42,433 nt of DNA. Source: Sebaldella sp. GTDB taxonomy: Bacteria > Fusobacteriota > Fusobacteriia > Fusobacteriales > Leptotrichiaceae. The position numbers and the translations under genes are program-made. This document shows positions 1-8,916 of the stretch, piece after piece (position 1 is the first letter of the stretch; each line of letters begins with the position of its first letter). Location: assembly GCA_018058425.1 (NCBI GenBank), contig JAGOZX010000021.1:1-42433 (forward strand). The letters are read 5' to 3'. Below the pieces are notes generated by a model that was not told the origin of the DNA, searched no databases, and worked only from the letters and a program-made list of their open reading frames with translations.

Positions 1-50
1 AGTCAAAGCTTCAAGGAGTCTACGACATACCTCTACCTAATTAATTTAAT

Positions 51-67
51 TATACAATATTTGTATA
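51..67. promoter_or_regulatory. Inverted repeat upstream of the autotransporter, possible operator
   Basis: The 17-bp sequence TATACAATATTTGTATA is a perfect inverted repeat with 7-bp arms around a TAT centre. Its right half contains TTGTAT (61-66), which is 17 bases upstream of GATTAT (84-89) and could serve as a -35 element. A repressor bound here would then block the autotransporter promoter. The palindrome is seen directly; the operator role is inference, and AT-rich DNA makes such repeats fairly common. Confidence 0.35.
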
Positions 68-130
68 AAGACAGCTAATAAAGGATTATAGGTTGCCTTA
101 TTAACCTAAATATATTATACAAGGAGTAAT

Positions 131-3100
131 ATGAAAAGTAAAATAATGGTTTTTGCTATTTTAGGTTTAGCAGGTGTTTCTTTAGTGGAAGCAAAGCCAA
201 AAATGGAAGAAAAAAAGATAAATAAAGAAAATGAAATCATGATATTAGGTTCATATTTTGATTTTAATAATAGTTTTTCTAAAATGTATACATTAAAGTT
301 GAATCCGATTCCTATCCCAGACCCAATACCCGATGGTCCGATCCCCGATCCGGACCCAATTCCTAATCCTAATCCGATTCCAGACCCTGGTCCAGTAATA
401 GTTGATTGGTTTCCAGTAGTTAAGGAAGCTGGCGTGATAGTAAGGGAAAAAAATATAGTTGGTGATATGCTGAGATATGATGTATCCGGTGATATAATGT
501 CAACAGGGCAGGCAGCATTATGGATGACTGATAAAAATACTAATGTTTATAATTATAATACATTAGATACCACTGGATATGATTATACAGTAGAAGTAGA
601 AGGGCAAGCGCACTTTGAAAATAATGGTATAATTTTGGGAAATAATGGTGGAGTTGAAGTATTAGGTGGAGCTAGTATTTTAAATAATGGTGATATAAAA
701 AATATTGGAAATTATGGAATTCTAGTATATGAGACTGGTTCAGAAGCGATAAACAGCCAAACTGGAATTATTGAGAATACAGGGGCAGCTGGAATTTATG
801 TTGCTAATGGAGCTAAAGGATCAAATGATGGAATAATAAAAAATAAAAGTGATTATGGATTTTATGTTTCAGGATCAGATGCTGTAGGGATAAATAATGT
901 AACAGGAGTGATAGAAAATATAGGTCACAGAGGAATGTATTCCGAGTATGGTGGAAAGACTGTAAATTATGGCTTGATAGAGAATACATCTTGTTGGGGT
1001 ATGCTTACAGTTGGTTTAGGATCAGAAGCTGTGAATGAAGTAGGTGGAATAGTAAGAAATGGAACTTACCAAGGTTACACTTATGATATATCAGGTATGC
1101 AGGCATCATCAGGAGCTAAGGCAACGAATAAAGGGTCAGTAGAAAATATAGGAATGTATGGAATGGCAGGTAGTGGGGCTGGTTCAGAAGTAATAAATGA
1201 ATCAACAGGAGTTGTTGCTAATACAGCTATATCAGGAATGTATGTAGAAAATGGAGCTAAAGCTACAAATTATGGATTAATAAAAAATGGAATAGTTGGA
1301 AAAACTAATTCAGGACAAAGTGGAATGGAGATATCAGGAACAGGTTCAGTTGGTATAAATGAAGCTACAGGAGTAATACAAAATATTGGATATTACGGAA
1401 TGTATGCATCAAATGGTAGTGGAGCGATAAATAAAGGAAGAATTGAAAATAATTTTTCATATGGAATGTATGGATCAGGAACAGGTACTGCACTAACAAA
1501 CGAAAATACAGGGATTATCGCTAATGATGGGTCATATGGAATGACTTTATATAGTGGAGCTACAGGAATAAATAACGGGACTATAAGTAATACAGGTGAT
1601 TATGGAATGTATTTAAGTTCAGGTTCTACAGGAGTAAATAATGGCACAATTCATATAACTGGAGATAATAAAACAGGAGTTAATGTTAGTAACTCAACAT
1701 TTACAAATAATGGAACGATTTTAATGGAAGGTAAAAATACCACAGCAATTAGAGCTACTTCTAACTCTACAGTAAAAATTGCCTCTGGATCAGAAATAAT
1801 TTTAAAAAATGGTTCTACAGAAGACACTGTGACTCAAGGAACTACTGACTTTACAGGAAAAGGCACAGGAAATATAAGCACAAATGGCAAGTTCTATGAT
1901 TTGGATTCTACATCAACATTGATAAATGCTGGAACAGTATCCACAAATAATGTTTTAAGTATTCAAGGTGGAGGAAAGTTTGTATTAGACAGTGAAACAG
2001 GAAGTTTAAATGCTGAAATTTTAAATTTAGAAGACAACTTATATGTGAATGCAAGTGTAGCTTTAAATTCATCAGATGATGTATACACAAACAATGGGTT
2101 AGATGTAAATGAAATAACAGGAGATGGAAAGGTTGTTTCAGATTCTAAACTATTTAGTGCAAGTATAAATGACAAAAATGTAGTTACACTTACAAGAAAT
2201 AACTTTGAAAATGTATTTGTTGGAGACTTAGGAACTGTTTTAGAGAATAATTATACGGGTTCTGAAAGTAATGAAGAACAAAATAAAATATATAATTCAC
2301 TAAAATCAATAACTAAAGACGATAAGATAAAAGATGCTAATACTGAATTAATGGGTCAGGCATCTGTAGAAAATCAGATGTATCAGCAGTTTACTTTAAA
2401 TAAGATTATAGATAGAGGAATTGAGAAAATTTTAAATAAAAGGGATGAAAATAATAATGGATTTTATGTAAACTTTTTAGGAAGCAAATCTGAAGTTGAT
2501 TCAAAAGATGATAGTATTGGATTTAAAGGAGACTTTGGAGGAGTAATAATTGGAGGAATGAAAAATTTAGATGAAACAACTTCAATTGGAGGATTTTTAA
2601 CTTATTTAGATTCTCATTATGATTATAAAGATACTGCAAAATCAGTGCAGGATACAGAAACATGGTCTTTAACAGGAGTTGTGGAAAAGGAGCTAAGTAA
2701 TAATTTTAAATGGACAACAAAAGTTGGTTATAATAAAAATACAAATGACGTAAATAGAAAGATAACTTATGATAATAGTAATAGAGATGTAAATGGAGAG
2801 TTTGATTCATGGTCATTAAGTGGAAGTACTGTAATAGAGTATACAAAAAAAATAAATGATAGAATAAGTTTAAAGCCGTCAGCAGGAGTAATATTAGATT
2901 ATATATCGCAAGATTCATATAATGAAAGCGGAGCAGATGGATTAAATTTAAATGTAGATTCATCAAATGGTCTTTCATCAAGAATAGGAGTAGGATTAGA
3001 GGCAGAAATAAGTGCTTATAAAAATCTAAATCATGAAGTAAAGATAATACCAAGAATAGATTATTTGTATGAATTAGGAGATCCTTATGGAGATAAAACA

Positions 3101-3292
3101 GTGAGTATGGAAGCATTTTCTGATAATATGGATGTTTGGTCAAGAAATGCAGGAAGAAATGATTTGAATTTAGGAATAGATTTACAATATGAATATAGAG
3201 ATAATTTAATGTTATTTACAGGTTATAGTGCTGGTGTTTTAGAAGATAATAAAACTCAGAGTGTAAATGCAGGATTTAAATTTACATTTTAA
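131..3292 (+). CDS. Type V autotransporter adhesin with repetitive passenger
   Basis: A 1053-residue surface protein. Residues 1-21 form a Sec signal peptide with a likely VEA cleavage site. Residues 59-88 are a run of Pro-Ile-Pro-Asp/Asn units that should form a stiff extended linker. From about residue 140 to 560 the passenger is made of imperfect repeats of about 30-40 residues built around GMY, GAxxxNxGxI and ENxG/NNGT motifs, typical of a right-handed beta-helix. The last 270 or so residues carry alternating-residue beta strands and end in phenylalanine (GFKFTF), matching the autotransporter beta-barrel that inserts in the outer membrane. AAGGAG lies just before the ATG. The role is probably adhesion or cell-cell contact, as for other large fusobacterial autotransporters, but the ligand cannot be read from sequence. 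No protease catalytic motif was seen in the passenger. Confidence 0.92.
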   Translation: MKSKIMVFAILGLAGVSLVEAKPKMEEKKINKENEIMILGSYFDFNNSFSKMYTLKLNPIPIPDPIPDGPIPDPDPIPNPNPIPDPGPVIVDWFPVVKEAGVIVREKNIVGDMLRYDVSGDIMSTGQAALWMTDKNTNVYNYNTLDTTGYDYTVEVEGQAHFENNGIILGNNGGVEVLGGASILNNGDIKNIGNYGILVYETGSEAINSQTGIIENTGAAGIYVANGAKGSNDGIIKNKSDYGFYVSGSDAVGINNVTGVIENIGHRGMYSEYGGKTVNYGLIENTSCWGMLTVGLGSEAVNEVGGIVRNGTYQGYTYDISGMQASSGAKATNKGSVENIGMYGMAGSGAGSEVINESTGVVANTAISGMYVENGAKATNYGLIKNGIVGKTNSGQSGMEISGTGSVGINEATGVIQNIGYYGMYASNGSGAINKGRIENNFSYGMYGSGTGTALTNENTGIIANDGSYGMTLYSGATGINNGTISNTGDYGMYLSSGSTGVNNGTIHITGDNKTGVNVSNSTFTNNGTILMEGKNTTAIRATSNSTVKIASGSEIILKNGSTEDTVTQGTTDFTGKGTGNISTNGKFYDLDSTSTLINAGTVSTNNVLSIQGGGKFVLDSETGSLNAEILNLEDNLYVNASVALNSSDDVYTNNGLDVNEITGDGKVVSDSKLFSASINDKNVVTLTRNNFENVFVGDLGTVLENNYTGSESNEEQNKIYNSLKSITKDDKIKDANTELMGQASVENQMYQQFTLNKIIDRGIEKILNKRDENNNGFYVNFLGSKSEVDSKDDSIGFKGDFGGVIIGGMKNLDETTSIGGFLTYLDSHYDYKDTAKSVQDTETWSLTGVVEKELSNNFKWTTKVGYNKNTNDVNRKITYDNSNRDVNGEFDSWSLSGSTVIEYTKKINDRISLKPSAGVILDYISQDSYNESGADGLNLNVDSSNGLSSRIGVGLEAEISAYKNLNHEVKIIPRIDYLYELGDPYGDKTVSMEAFSDNMDVWSRNAGRNDLNLGIDLQYEYRDNLMLFTGYSAGVLEDNKTQSVNAGFKFTF
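305..394 (+). repeat. Proline-rich coding repeat in the autotransporter
   Basis: Codons 59-88 repeat short units of Pro-Ile-Pro-Asp, Pro-Asp-Pro and Pro-Asn-Pro. At the DNA level the units are variants of CCNATNCCNGAN, with more C and G than the surrounding gene. Such a tract can change length by slippage or recombination and would alter the spacing between the mature N terminus and the beta-helix. Length variation is inference. Confidence 0.7.
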
Positions 3293-3352
3293 AAATAAAA
3301 TAATGATGATTTGGGATTTTCTGTAAATAAATATATAGTTAGTTAAAGTTAT

Positions 3353-3374
3353 AAAGCTTTAGCTAGCTTTTTTT
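3353..3374 (+). terminator. Candidate terminator after the autotransporter
   Basis: AAAGCT (3353-3358) can pair with AGCTTT (3365-3370) across a 6-base loop, followed by further T residues. The stem is short, so termination may be partial. It lies about 60 bases after the stop codon. Confidence 0.5.
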
Positions 3375-3389
3375 CTTTGGAAAAATACT

Positions 3390-3418
3390 TTGTGTTATAG
3401 TGAAAAATAGGGTAATAT
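3390..3418 (+). promoter_or_regulatory. Weak candidate promoter for the oxidoreductase gene
   Basis: TTGTGT (3390-3395) and TAATAT (3413-3418) are separated by 17 bases, upstream of the gene at 3531. In DNA this rich in A and T the match is only suggestive. Confidence 0.3.
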
Positions 3419-3530
3419 ATTATAGAGGAAATTTAGTATAAAGAATTTGAAATATATATTTATTTCTATTTTTATAGTAAGTTTTAAGTTTTTAGGATTT
3501 AAATTTGTAAAATAATCAGGAGGAAAGTGT

Positions 3531-4571
3531 ATGAAATTAAAAATTGCATTTTTAGGATTTGGGAAAAGCACTACAAGATACCACCTGCCCTATGTTCTAT
3601 TTAGAGATAACATGGAAGTTACTACAATTTATAACAGAAAAAGAAAGCCAGAATTAGAAAAAGATTATATTGATTATGATATTAAGTTTACAGATGATCT
3701 AAATGTAGTTCTAAATGATAAAGAAATAGACTTGGTTTCAGTATGTACACCATTATCTACACATTATGAATTAGCTAAAAAATGTTTAGAAGCAGGAAAG
3801 AATGTTTTAGTGGAAAAACCTTTTACTTCGACGGTTGATGAGGCTAAAGAATTATTTGAATTAGCAAAAGAAAAAAAACTGGTAATAATGCCTTATCAAA
3901 ATAGAAGATTTGATTCTGATTATTTAATTTTGAAAGAAGTTTTAAAAGGTGGAGATTTAGGTGAAATAATTGAATTAGAGTCACATTTCGATCGTTTTAG
4001 ACCTAATGAACAAATGAGCTTTGGAAAAGCAGAGGATGGATCATTTTGGGGCTTAGGATCGCATCTGATTGATCAAATGATTTCACTATTTGGAAAACCA
4101 GAGAAAATCTATTATGATGTAAAAAGTATAAAGGATAAAAAAGCTGTAGATAACTATTTTCAGGTAGAACTTTTCTATGATGGTTTTAAGGCTATGGTAA
4201 AGTCGAGTTATCTTGTAAAGCTCGAATATCCTAAATTTATAGTTCATGGAATAAACGGAAGTTTTATAAAGTATGGAATAGATAAACAGGAAGAGTGTCT
4301 AAAGGCTGGAATGCTTCCAGTAGATATAGGCTTTGGATTAGACCCTGTGGAAAATTATGGAGTTATTAGTTATATTGATAACAGTGGAAATGAGAAAGAA
4401 GAAGTAATGGTAACACCACTTGGTGATTATGGAAGAATTTATGATAATTTATATGAGGCTATAATTAATAAGAAGGAAAAACTTGTAAAAGATGAGGAAG
4501 CTTTATTATTATTAGAAATTTTAGAAGCTGGGATAAAATCTGAAAATCCAAAAGTAATTACATTTAAATAG
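3531..4571 (+). CDS. Gfo/Idh/MocA family NAD(P)-dependent oxidoreductase
   Basis: A 346-residue cytoplasmic enzyme. The N-terminal Rossmann fold starts at residue 4, with a glycine-rich turn GFGKSTT (9-15) that departs from the usual GxGxxG. The family signature EKP is at residues 95-97, with its lysine expected to act in catalysis. The C-terminal half is the substrate-binding alpha/beta domain, ending near residue 340. It resembles the YdgJ/YhhX-like branch acting on sugars or inositols, but the substrate cannot be assigned. AGGAGG lies 7 bases before the ATG. The gene stands alone between the autotransporter and a strong terminator, so context does not add a pathway. Confidence 0.88.
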   Translation: MKLKIAFLGFGKSTTRYHLPYVLFRDNMEVTTIYNRKRKPELEKDYIDYDIKFTDDLNVVLNDKEIDLVSVCTPLSTHYELAKKCLEAGKNVLVEKPFTSTVDEAKELFELAKEKKLVIMPYQNRRFDSDYLILKEVLKGGDLGEIIELESHFDRFRPNEQMSFGKAEDGSFWGLGSHLIDQMISLFGKPEKIYYDVKSIKDKKAVDNYFQVELFYDGFKAMVKSSYLVKLEYPKFIVHGINGSFIKYGIDKQEECLKAGMLPVDIGFGLDPVENYGVISYIDNSGNEKEEVMVTPLGDYGRIYDNLYEAIINKKEKLVKDEEALLLLEILEAGIKSENPKVITFK

Positions 4572-4579
4572 AAAAACTT

Positions 4580-4595
4580 TGTTTCATGTGAAACA
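4580..4595. promoter_or_regulatory. parS: parS-like centromere site
   Basis: TGTTTCATGTGAAACA differs at one central base from the widespread ParB-binding palindrome TGTTTCACGTGAAACA. It lies just 8 bases after the oxidoreductase stop codon, in the space between converging genes. A parB gene is present at 27468 in the same window. The flanking bases extend the symmetry to TTGTTTCA/TGAAACAA. I saw no second copy in the window. ParB binding is inferred from the motif. Confidence 0.75.
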
Positions 4596-4704
4596 AGAAA
4601 TTCTCTAAAAGTGTATGATAATCAAGAAAAAATAGTAAGTAAAATAAAAAAATACTGGTATTATTAGAAGTAGTTTGGGGAGTGTAAAAAAGTCTATAAG
4701 TAAG

Positions 4705-4748
4705 AAAGCTTTCTATGAGTTTTATTTTTTCATAGAAAGCTTTTTATT
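4705..4748 (+). terminator. Strong intrinsic terminator
   Basis: The arms AAAGCTTTCTATGA (4705-4718) and TCATAGAAAGCTTT (4730-4743) pair perfectly over 14 bases around an 11-base loop, followed by T-rich sequence on the plus strand. It ends the oxidoreductase transcript. The stem would also form in the oncoming pgk transcript, although the T tract on that side is poorer. Confidence 0.85.
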
Positions 4749-4789
4749 TATAAATTTGATCTAGATTTAACTAGTCTAATAATAAAGTT

Positions 4790-5989
4790 TTACTTATCAG
4801 AAATAGCTTCTACACCTGGTAATACTTTTCCTTCAAGATACTCTAGAGAAGCACCTCCACCTGTAGAAATATGTGTAAATTTATCAGCATAACCTAGTTG
4901 AATTGCAGCAGCAGCAGAATCTCCGCCTCCAATTATAGTTGTAGCACCTTGTAAATGAGCTATTGCTTCACATACACCAATAGTTCCTTTAGCAAAGTTA
5001 GGCATTTCAAAAACACCCATTGGACCATTCCATACCACAGTTTTAGCATCTTTTAACTTTTCTGTGAATAAAGCTATAGATTTTTCTCCTATATCAAGAC
5101 CCATCCATCCGTCTTCGATGTCATCAACTGATACAGTTTTAAATTCAGTATCATTTTTGAACTCTTTTGCAACTATTGTATCTATTGGTAAGATTAATTC
5201 TTTTCCATTAATCTTAGCTTTTTCTAGTAATCCTTTAGCTAATTCTACTTTGTCCTCTTCTAATAATGAAGAACCTATATTTTTTCCTTGTGCTTTTAGG
5301 AATGTAAACATCATTCCTCCACCAATTAATATTTTATCTGCTTTTTCTATTAGATTTTCTATAACACCAATTTTATCAGAAACTTTCGCTCCTCCAAGAA
5401 TTGCAGCTAAAGGTCTTGCTGGGTTATTAACAACTCCTCCAATAAATTCTATTTCTTTTTCCATAAGGAATCCCGCAGCAGTTTCTAGGTGACCAGCAAT
5501 ACCTACATTAGAAGCATGAGCTCTGTGAGCTGTTCCAAATGCATCATTTACAAAAACGTCTCCTAATGAAGCCCAATATTTTCCTAATTCAGGATCATTT
5601 TTAGATTCTTTCTTACCATCTATATCTTCAAATCTAGTGTTTTCAAACATTAGAATTTCTCCATCTTTTAACTCAGAAACTGCTTTTTCTAATTCAGCAC
5701 CTCTTGTTTCAGGAATAAATGTTACAGGTTGTCCTAATAATTCTGCTAATCTTTTGGCAACAGGTCTAAGAGATTTAGATGCTTTGTCAGCTTCTTCTTT
5801 TACTTTACCTAAGTGTGAAAATGCTATTACTTTACCACCATTTTGTAAAACATATTTAATAGTTGGTAATGCAGCTACTATTCTATTTTCATCTGTGATT
5901 TTTCCATCTTTCATAGGAACATTAAAATCCACTCTCATTAGGACTTTTTTCCCATTTACATCTATATCTTTAACTGTTTTTTTTGACAT
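4790..5989 (-). CDS. pgk: Phosphoglycerate kinase
   Basis: A 399-residue glycolytic enzyme of usual length that transfers phosphate from 1,3-bisphosphoglycerate to ADP in the cytoplasm. The substrate-binding signature RVDFNVPM is at residues 19-26. The ATP-side motifs near the C terminus include NGPMGVFE and the glycine-rich [17 protein letters not shown] stretches. An AAGGAGG box precedes the ATG. It lies 82 bases downstream of gap on the same strand, with a hairpin between them, so it is probably co-transcribed with gap at a different level. Confidence 0.98.
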   Translation of the reverse strand: MSKKTVKDIDVNGKKVLMRVDFNVPMKDGKITDENRIVAALPTIKYVLQNGGKVIAFSHLGKVKEEADKASKSLRPVAKRLAELLGQPVTFIPETRGAELEKAVSELKDGEILMFENTRFEDIDGKKESKNDPELGKYWASLGDVFVNDAFGTAHRAHASNVGIAGHLETAAGFLMEKEIEFIGGVVNNPARPLAAILGGAKVSDKIGVIENLIEKADKILIGGGMMFTFLKAQGKNIGSSLLEEDKVELAKGLLEKAKINGKELILPIDTIVAKEFKNDTEFKTVSVDDIEDGWMGLDIGEKSIALFTEKLKDAKTVVWNGPMGVFEMPNFAKGTIGVCEAIAHLQGATTIIGGGDSAAAAIQLGYADKFTHISTGGGASLEYLEGKVLPGVEAISDK

Positions 5990-6006
5990 TGTATCCTCCT
6001 TGATTT

Positions 6007-6044
6007 TTGAAAAAGCGGAACCATCTAATATATGTCCCGCTTTT
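6007..6044 (-). terminator. Hairpin between gap and pgk, possible attenuator or partial terminator
   Basis: On the minus strand AAAAGCGG (6044-6037) pairs with CCGCTTTT (6018-6011) around an 18-base loop, followed by a short T run. It sits between the gap stop and the pgk ribosome binding site. It could stop part of the transcription or protect the 3' end of a processed gap mRNA. Confidence 0.55.
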
Positions 6045-6071
6045 ATTACTGACTATTTTTAATTAAAAAAT

Positions 6072-7079
6072 TTATTTAGAAATTTCAACAAAATACTTCA
6101 ATGTTCTGATTAATTGAGCTGTATATGACATTTCATTATCATACCAAGCAACAGTTTTTACTAATTGCTTTCCACCAACTGTTAATACTTTTGTTTGAGT
6201 TCCATCAAATAAAGAACCAAATCTGATACCAATTACATCACTAGAAACTATTTCATCTTCAGTGTATCCAAAAGATTCATTAGCTGCTGCTTTCATAGCT
6301 GCATTTATTTCTTCAACACTTGTATCTTTGTTTAAAACTGTAACTAATTCAGTAACTGAACCAGTGATAACTGGAACTCTTTGAGCTGCTCCATCTAATT
6401 TTCCTTTTAAGTTAGGTAATACTAAACCAATAGCTTTTGCTGCTCCAGTAGTATTAGGTACTATATTAGCTGCTGCTGCTCTAGCTCTTCTTAAATCACC
6501 TTTTCTGTGTGGAGCATCTAATGTATTTTGATCTCCTGTATAAGCATGAATAGTAGTCATTAATCCTTCTACAATTCCAAATTTCTCATCTAAAACTTTA
6601 GCCATTGGTGCTAAACAGTTAGTTGTACAAGAAGCTCCTGAAAGAACTGTCTCAGTACCATCAAGAATATTATGGTTTACGTTATAAACTACAGTTTTCA
6701 TTTCTCCTGTAGCTGGTGCAGAAATAACTACTTTCTTAGCTCCTGCTTTAATATGTAATTCTGCTGTTTCTTTAGAAGTAAAGAATCCAGTACATTCTAG
6801 TACTACATCTACTCCTAAGCTTCCCCAAGGTAATTCTTCTGGTTTAGCGTTAGCAAAAGTTTTAATTTCTTTTCCATTTACAACAAAAGCCCCTTCTTTT
6901 GTTACTATTTCTCCGTTAAATCTTCCTTGAGCTGAATCGTATTTAAACAAATGTGCTAACATTTTAGCATCTGTTAAATCATTAATTGCTACTACATCAA
7001 ATTCTGGGTTCTCAATCATTAATCTTAATGCTAATCTCCCTATTCTTCCAAATCCATTAATTGCAACTTTAACTGCCAT
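6072..7079 (-). CDS. gap: Glyceraldehyde-3-phosphate dehydrogenase (NAD)
   Basis: A 335-residue glycolytic enzyme that oxidises glyceraldehyde 3-phosphate to 1,3-bisphosphoglycerate. The Rossmann motif GFGRIGR is at residues 9-15. Residues Asn33-Asp34 follow beta strand 2 as in NAD-specific enzymes. The catalytic cysteine is Cys151 in [12 protein letters not shown] context (SGASCTTNC). The start has a strong AGGAGG box and a good promoter upstream. It heads the gap-pgk pair, a common bacterial arrangement. Confidence 0.98.
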   Translation of the reverse strand: MAVKVAINGFGRIGRLALRLMIENPEFDVVAINDLTDAKMLAHLFKYDSAQGRFNGEIVTKEGAFVVNGKEIKTFANAKPEELPWGSLGVDVVLECTGFFTSKETAELHIKAGAKKVVISAPATGEMKTVVYNVNHNILDGTETVLSGASCTTNCLAPMAKVLDEKFGIVEGLMTTIHAYTGDQNTLDAPHRKGDLRRARAAAANIVPNTTGAAKAIGLVLPNLKGKLDGAAQRVPVITGSVTELVTVLNKDTSVEEINAAMKAAANESFGYTEDEIVSSDVIGIRFGSLFDGTQTKVLTVGGKQLVKTVAWYDNEMSYTAQLIRTLKYFVEISK

Positions 7080-7115
7080 TTACAATACCTCCTAAATAAT
7101 TTTATCTACAAAATA

Positions 7116-7144
7116 AGTATATCACAAGAAATGTAACTTTTCAA
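7116..7144 (-). promoter_or_regulatory. Promoter of gap-pgk
   Basis: On the minus strand TTGAAA (7144-7139) and TATACT (7121-7116) are separated by 17 bases, about 35 bases upstream of the gap start codon. This is a good sigma70-type match, fitting a highly expressed glycolytic operon. Confidence 0.65.
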
Positions 7145-7238
7145 TTCCTATTTTTAATTAGAATAGGGAAGAATGTCCACAGAATCTTGCAAATTTAGTA
7201 GTTTGTGAAAAAAATATTTCGTAATTTAAAAGATTTAT

Positions 7239-8405
7239 TTAGATATCTATATTTTCTCCAAGCTTAAATATAGGCAACATTATTGAAAAAATAATTACTC
7301 CAATAATGAGAGCAATGAAGATTATGGAAACAGGTTCTAGTATTTTTAAAAATCTTTTTATTTTTTCCTTTATTCTGATCAAATAGATATTTTTAATATG
7401 TGAAAATATAAAATTTAAATCTCCAGTTTCTTCACCTATTGTAATATAATTTTTATATTCTATGTTGAAAAAAGAAGAACTGTTAAATGATTCTTTTAAA
7501 CTAATACCTTTTTCTAATTTTTTCTTTAAAGCAGAAATTTCTTGTTTTAAAACAAAACCAACAGAGTATTTACTTAACTCTAAAGAAGTTAGAATATCTA
7601 AGCCTCCGTTTGTAAGTATATGCATATTTTGTGTGAAAGATAAAACCTGAATTTCTAAATATAATTTATTTATAAAAGGTAGTTTTAAAATCAGAGATTC
7701 ATATTTTGATTTATTTTTTTTATAGTAATACATAGCAAAAGCTAGTATTACAGAAGTAATTACAATGATGTAGAAAAGATGTCTTTCATAGAAGACACCA
7801 AATTTCATGATTATATTTGTTAATTTAGGTATTTCTTTATCTAAGTCTTGATATATAGCAGAAAATTTAGGAACAATAAATTTAAATAAAATACTTACTA
7901 TTATTATCGATGTACTTAAAACTAAAATAGGGTACATGCTGAGATTAATAATTTCTTTTTTTATTTCATGTTCGAATTCATATTTTTCCTTTAGATTCTC
8001 CAAGGCATCTATTATATTTCCACTTTCTTCTCCAATTTTTAAAGTATTTAAAAAAATCTCATCATTAGAAATAAAGATAAAACTGTCTTTTAAGTTTTTA
8101 CCCTTTTTTAAATGAGAGATTGTTTTACTTATATTTTCTTTAAATTTATTTGGAAAATTTTCTTTGATGATAACTAAAGCATCTAAGATATTTATATTTG
8201 CTTTTATTAAAAAGTATAAAGAAGATATGAAATTTTTTATATCCTTCGATTTTCCTCTATCTTTTTTGAAGAAAATTTCTTTATATTTGAATAGTGTATA
8301 TTTTTCTTCTTTTAAATAATCATAGAAATGTTTTTTATTATTAAAGTCTAAAACAGCACTTTTTTTCTTTAAATTATTGTCTAAATATTCAAATTTGATT
8401 CTCAA
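7239..8405 (-). CDS. GspF/PilC-type inner-membrane platform protein
   Basis: A 388-residue integral membrane protein that forms the platform for pseudopilus or type IV pilus assembly. It shows the two tandem GspF domains (about residues 55-180 and 255-375), with hydrophobic segments near 155-180, 210-230 and 355-380. The start is TTG, eight bases after a GGGGGAGG box; no ATG lies nearby in frame. It sits at the end of the hldA-to-ispF operon, about 7 kb from the other secretion genes at 15.3-20.6 kb, and is probably part of the same machine. No GspE ATPase is next to it, which is unusual because gspE and gspF are normally adjacent. Confidence 0.88.
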   Translation of the reverse strand: MRIKFEYLDNNLKKKSAVLDFNNKKHFYDYLKEEKYTLFKYKEIFFKKDRGKSKDIKNFISSLYFLIKANINILDALVIIKENFPNKFKENISKTISHLKKGKNLKDSFIFISNDEIFLNTLKIGEESGNIIDALENLKEKYEFEHEIKKEIINLSMYPILVLSTSIIIVSILFKFIVPKFSAIYQDLDKEIPKLTNIIMKFGVFYERHLFYIIVITSVILAFAMYYYKKNKSKYESLILKLPFINKLYLEIQVLSFTQNMHILTNGGLDILTSLELSKYSVGFVLKQEISALKKKLEKGISLKESFNSSSFFNIEYKNYITIGEETGDLNFIFSHIKNIYLIRIKEKIKRFLKILEPVSIIFIALIIGVIIFSIMLPIFKLGENIDI

Positions 8406-8430
8406 TTAAGTTTCCTCCCCCAAAAAAACT

Positions 8431-8907
8431 TTATTTTTTCATTAATAATACAACACAGTACGACTTCATACCTTCCATGCTTCCTGTAAAACCTAAATTT
8501 TCTTCAGTAGTAGCTTTAACACTTATATCTTCAATATTAATATTAATTTCTTGTGCTAAATTTTCTCTGATTTTATCAATATAGTCTCGTAATTTAGGTT
8601 TTTGTGCAACAATAGTGGCATCAATATTTTGGATTTTATATCCTTTATCAGAAACTACTTTTAAAATTTCTCTCAAAAGTAAAATACTATCTGCATCTTT
8701 ATATTTAGGATCTGTATCTGGGAAAAACTTTCCAATATCTCCAAGAGCCAACGCGCCTATTAAGGCATCCATAACAGCATGAGTTAACACATCAGCATCT
8801 GAATGTCCACTTAGACCAAGTTCAAATGGAATTTTTATTCCTCCTAATATAAGATCTCTGTTACTTGCATATTTATGAACATCATATCCTTGTCCAATTC
8901 TAAACAT
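8431..8907 (-). CDS. ispF: 2-C-methyl-D-erythritol 2,4-cyclodiphosphate synthase
   Basis: A 158-residue enzyme of the non-mevalonate isoprenoid pathway that cyclises the CDP-methylerythritol phosphate intermediate and releases CMP. The metal ligands Asp9 and His11 (GYDVH) and His43 (LTHAVMDA) are all present, as is the conserved GLSGHSDAD loop and the C-terminal [10 protein letters not shown] motif. Length is normal for the family. It lies 10 bases downstream of the MFS gene and 25 bases upstream of gspF. Its presence implies undecaprenyl phosphate and other isoprenoids are made by the MEP route. Confidence 0.97.
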   Translation of the reverse strand: MFRIGQGYDVHKYASNRDLILGGIKIPFELGLSGHSDADVLTHAVMDALIGALALGDIGKFFPDTDPKYKDADSILLLREILKVVSDKGYKIQNIDATIVAQKPKLRDYIDKIRENLAQEININIEDISVKATTEENLGFTGSMEGMKSYCVVLLMKK

Positions 8908-8916
8908 ATGTACTCC

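Noticed and set aside
1908..3143. Several minus-strand open frames inside the autotransporter gene
   Set aside because: They are low-complexity Leu/His-rich frames opposite a repetitive coding region, with no ribosome binding sites.
5064..6062. Plus-strand open frames opposite pgk
   Set aside because: They mirror a conserved glycolytic gene and have no independent support.
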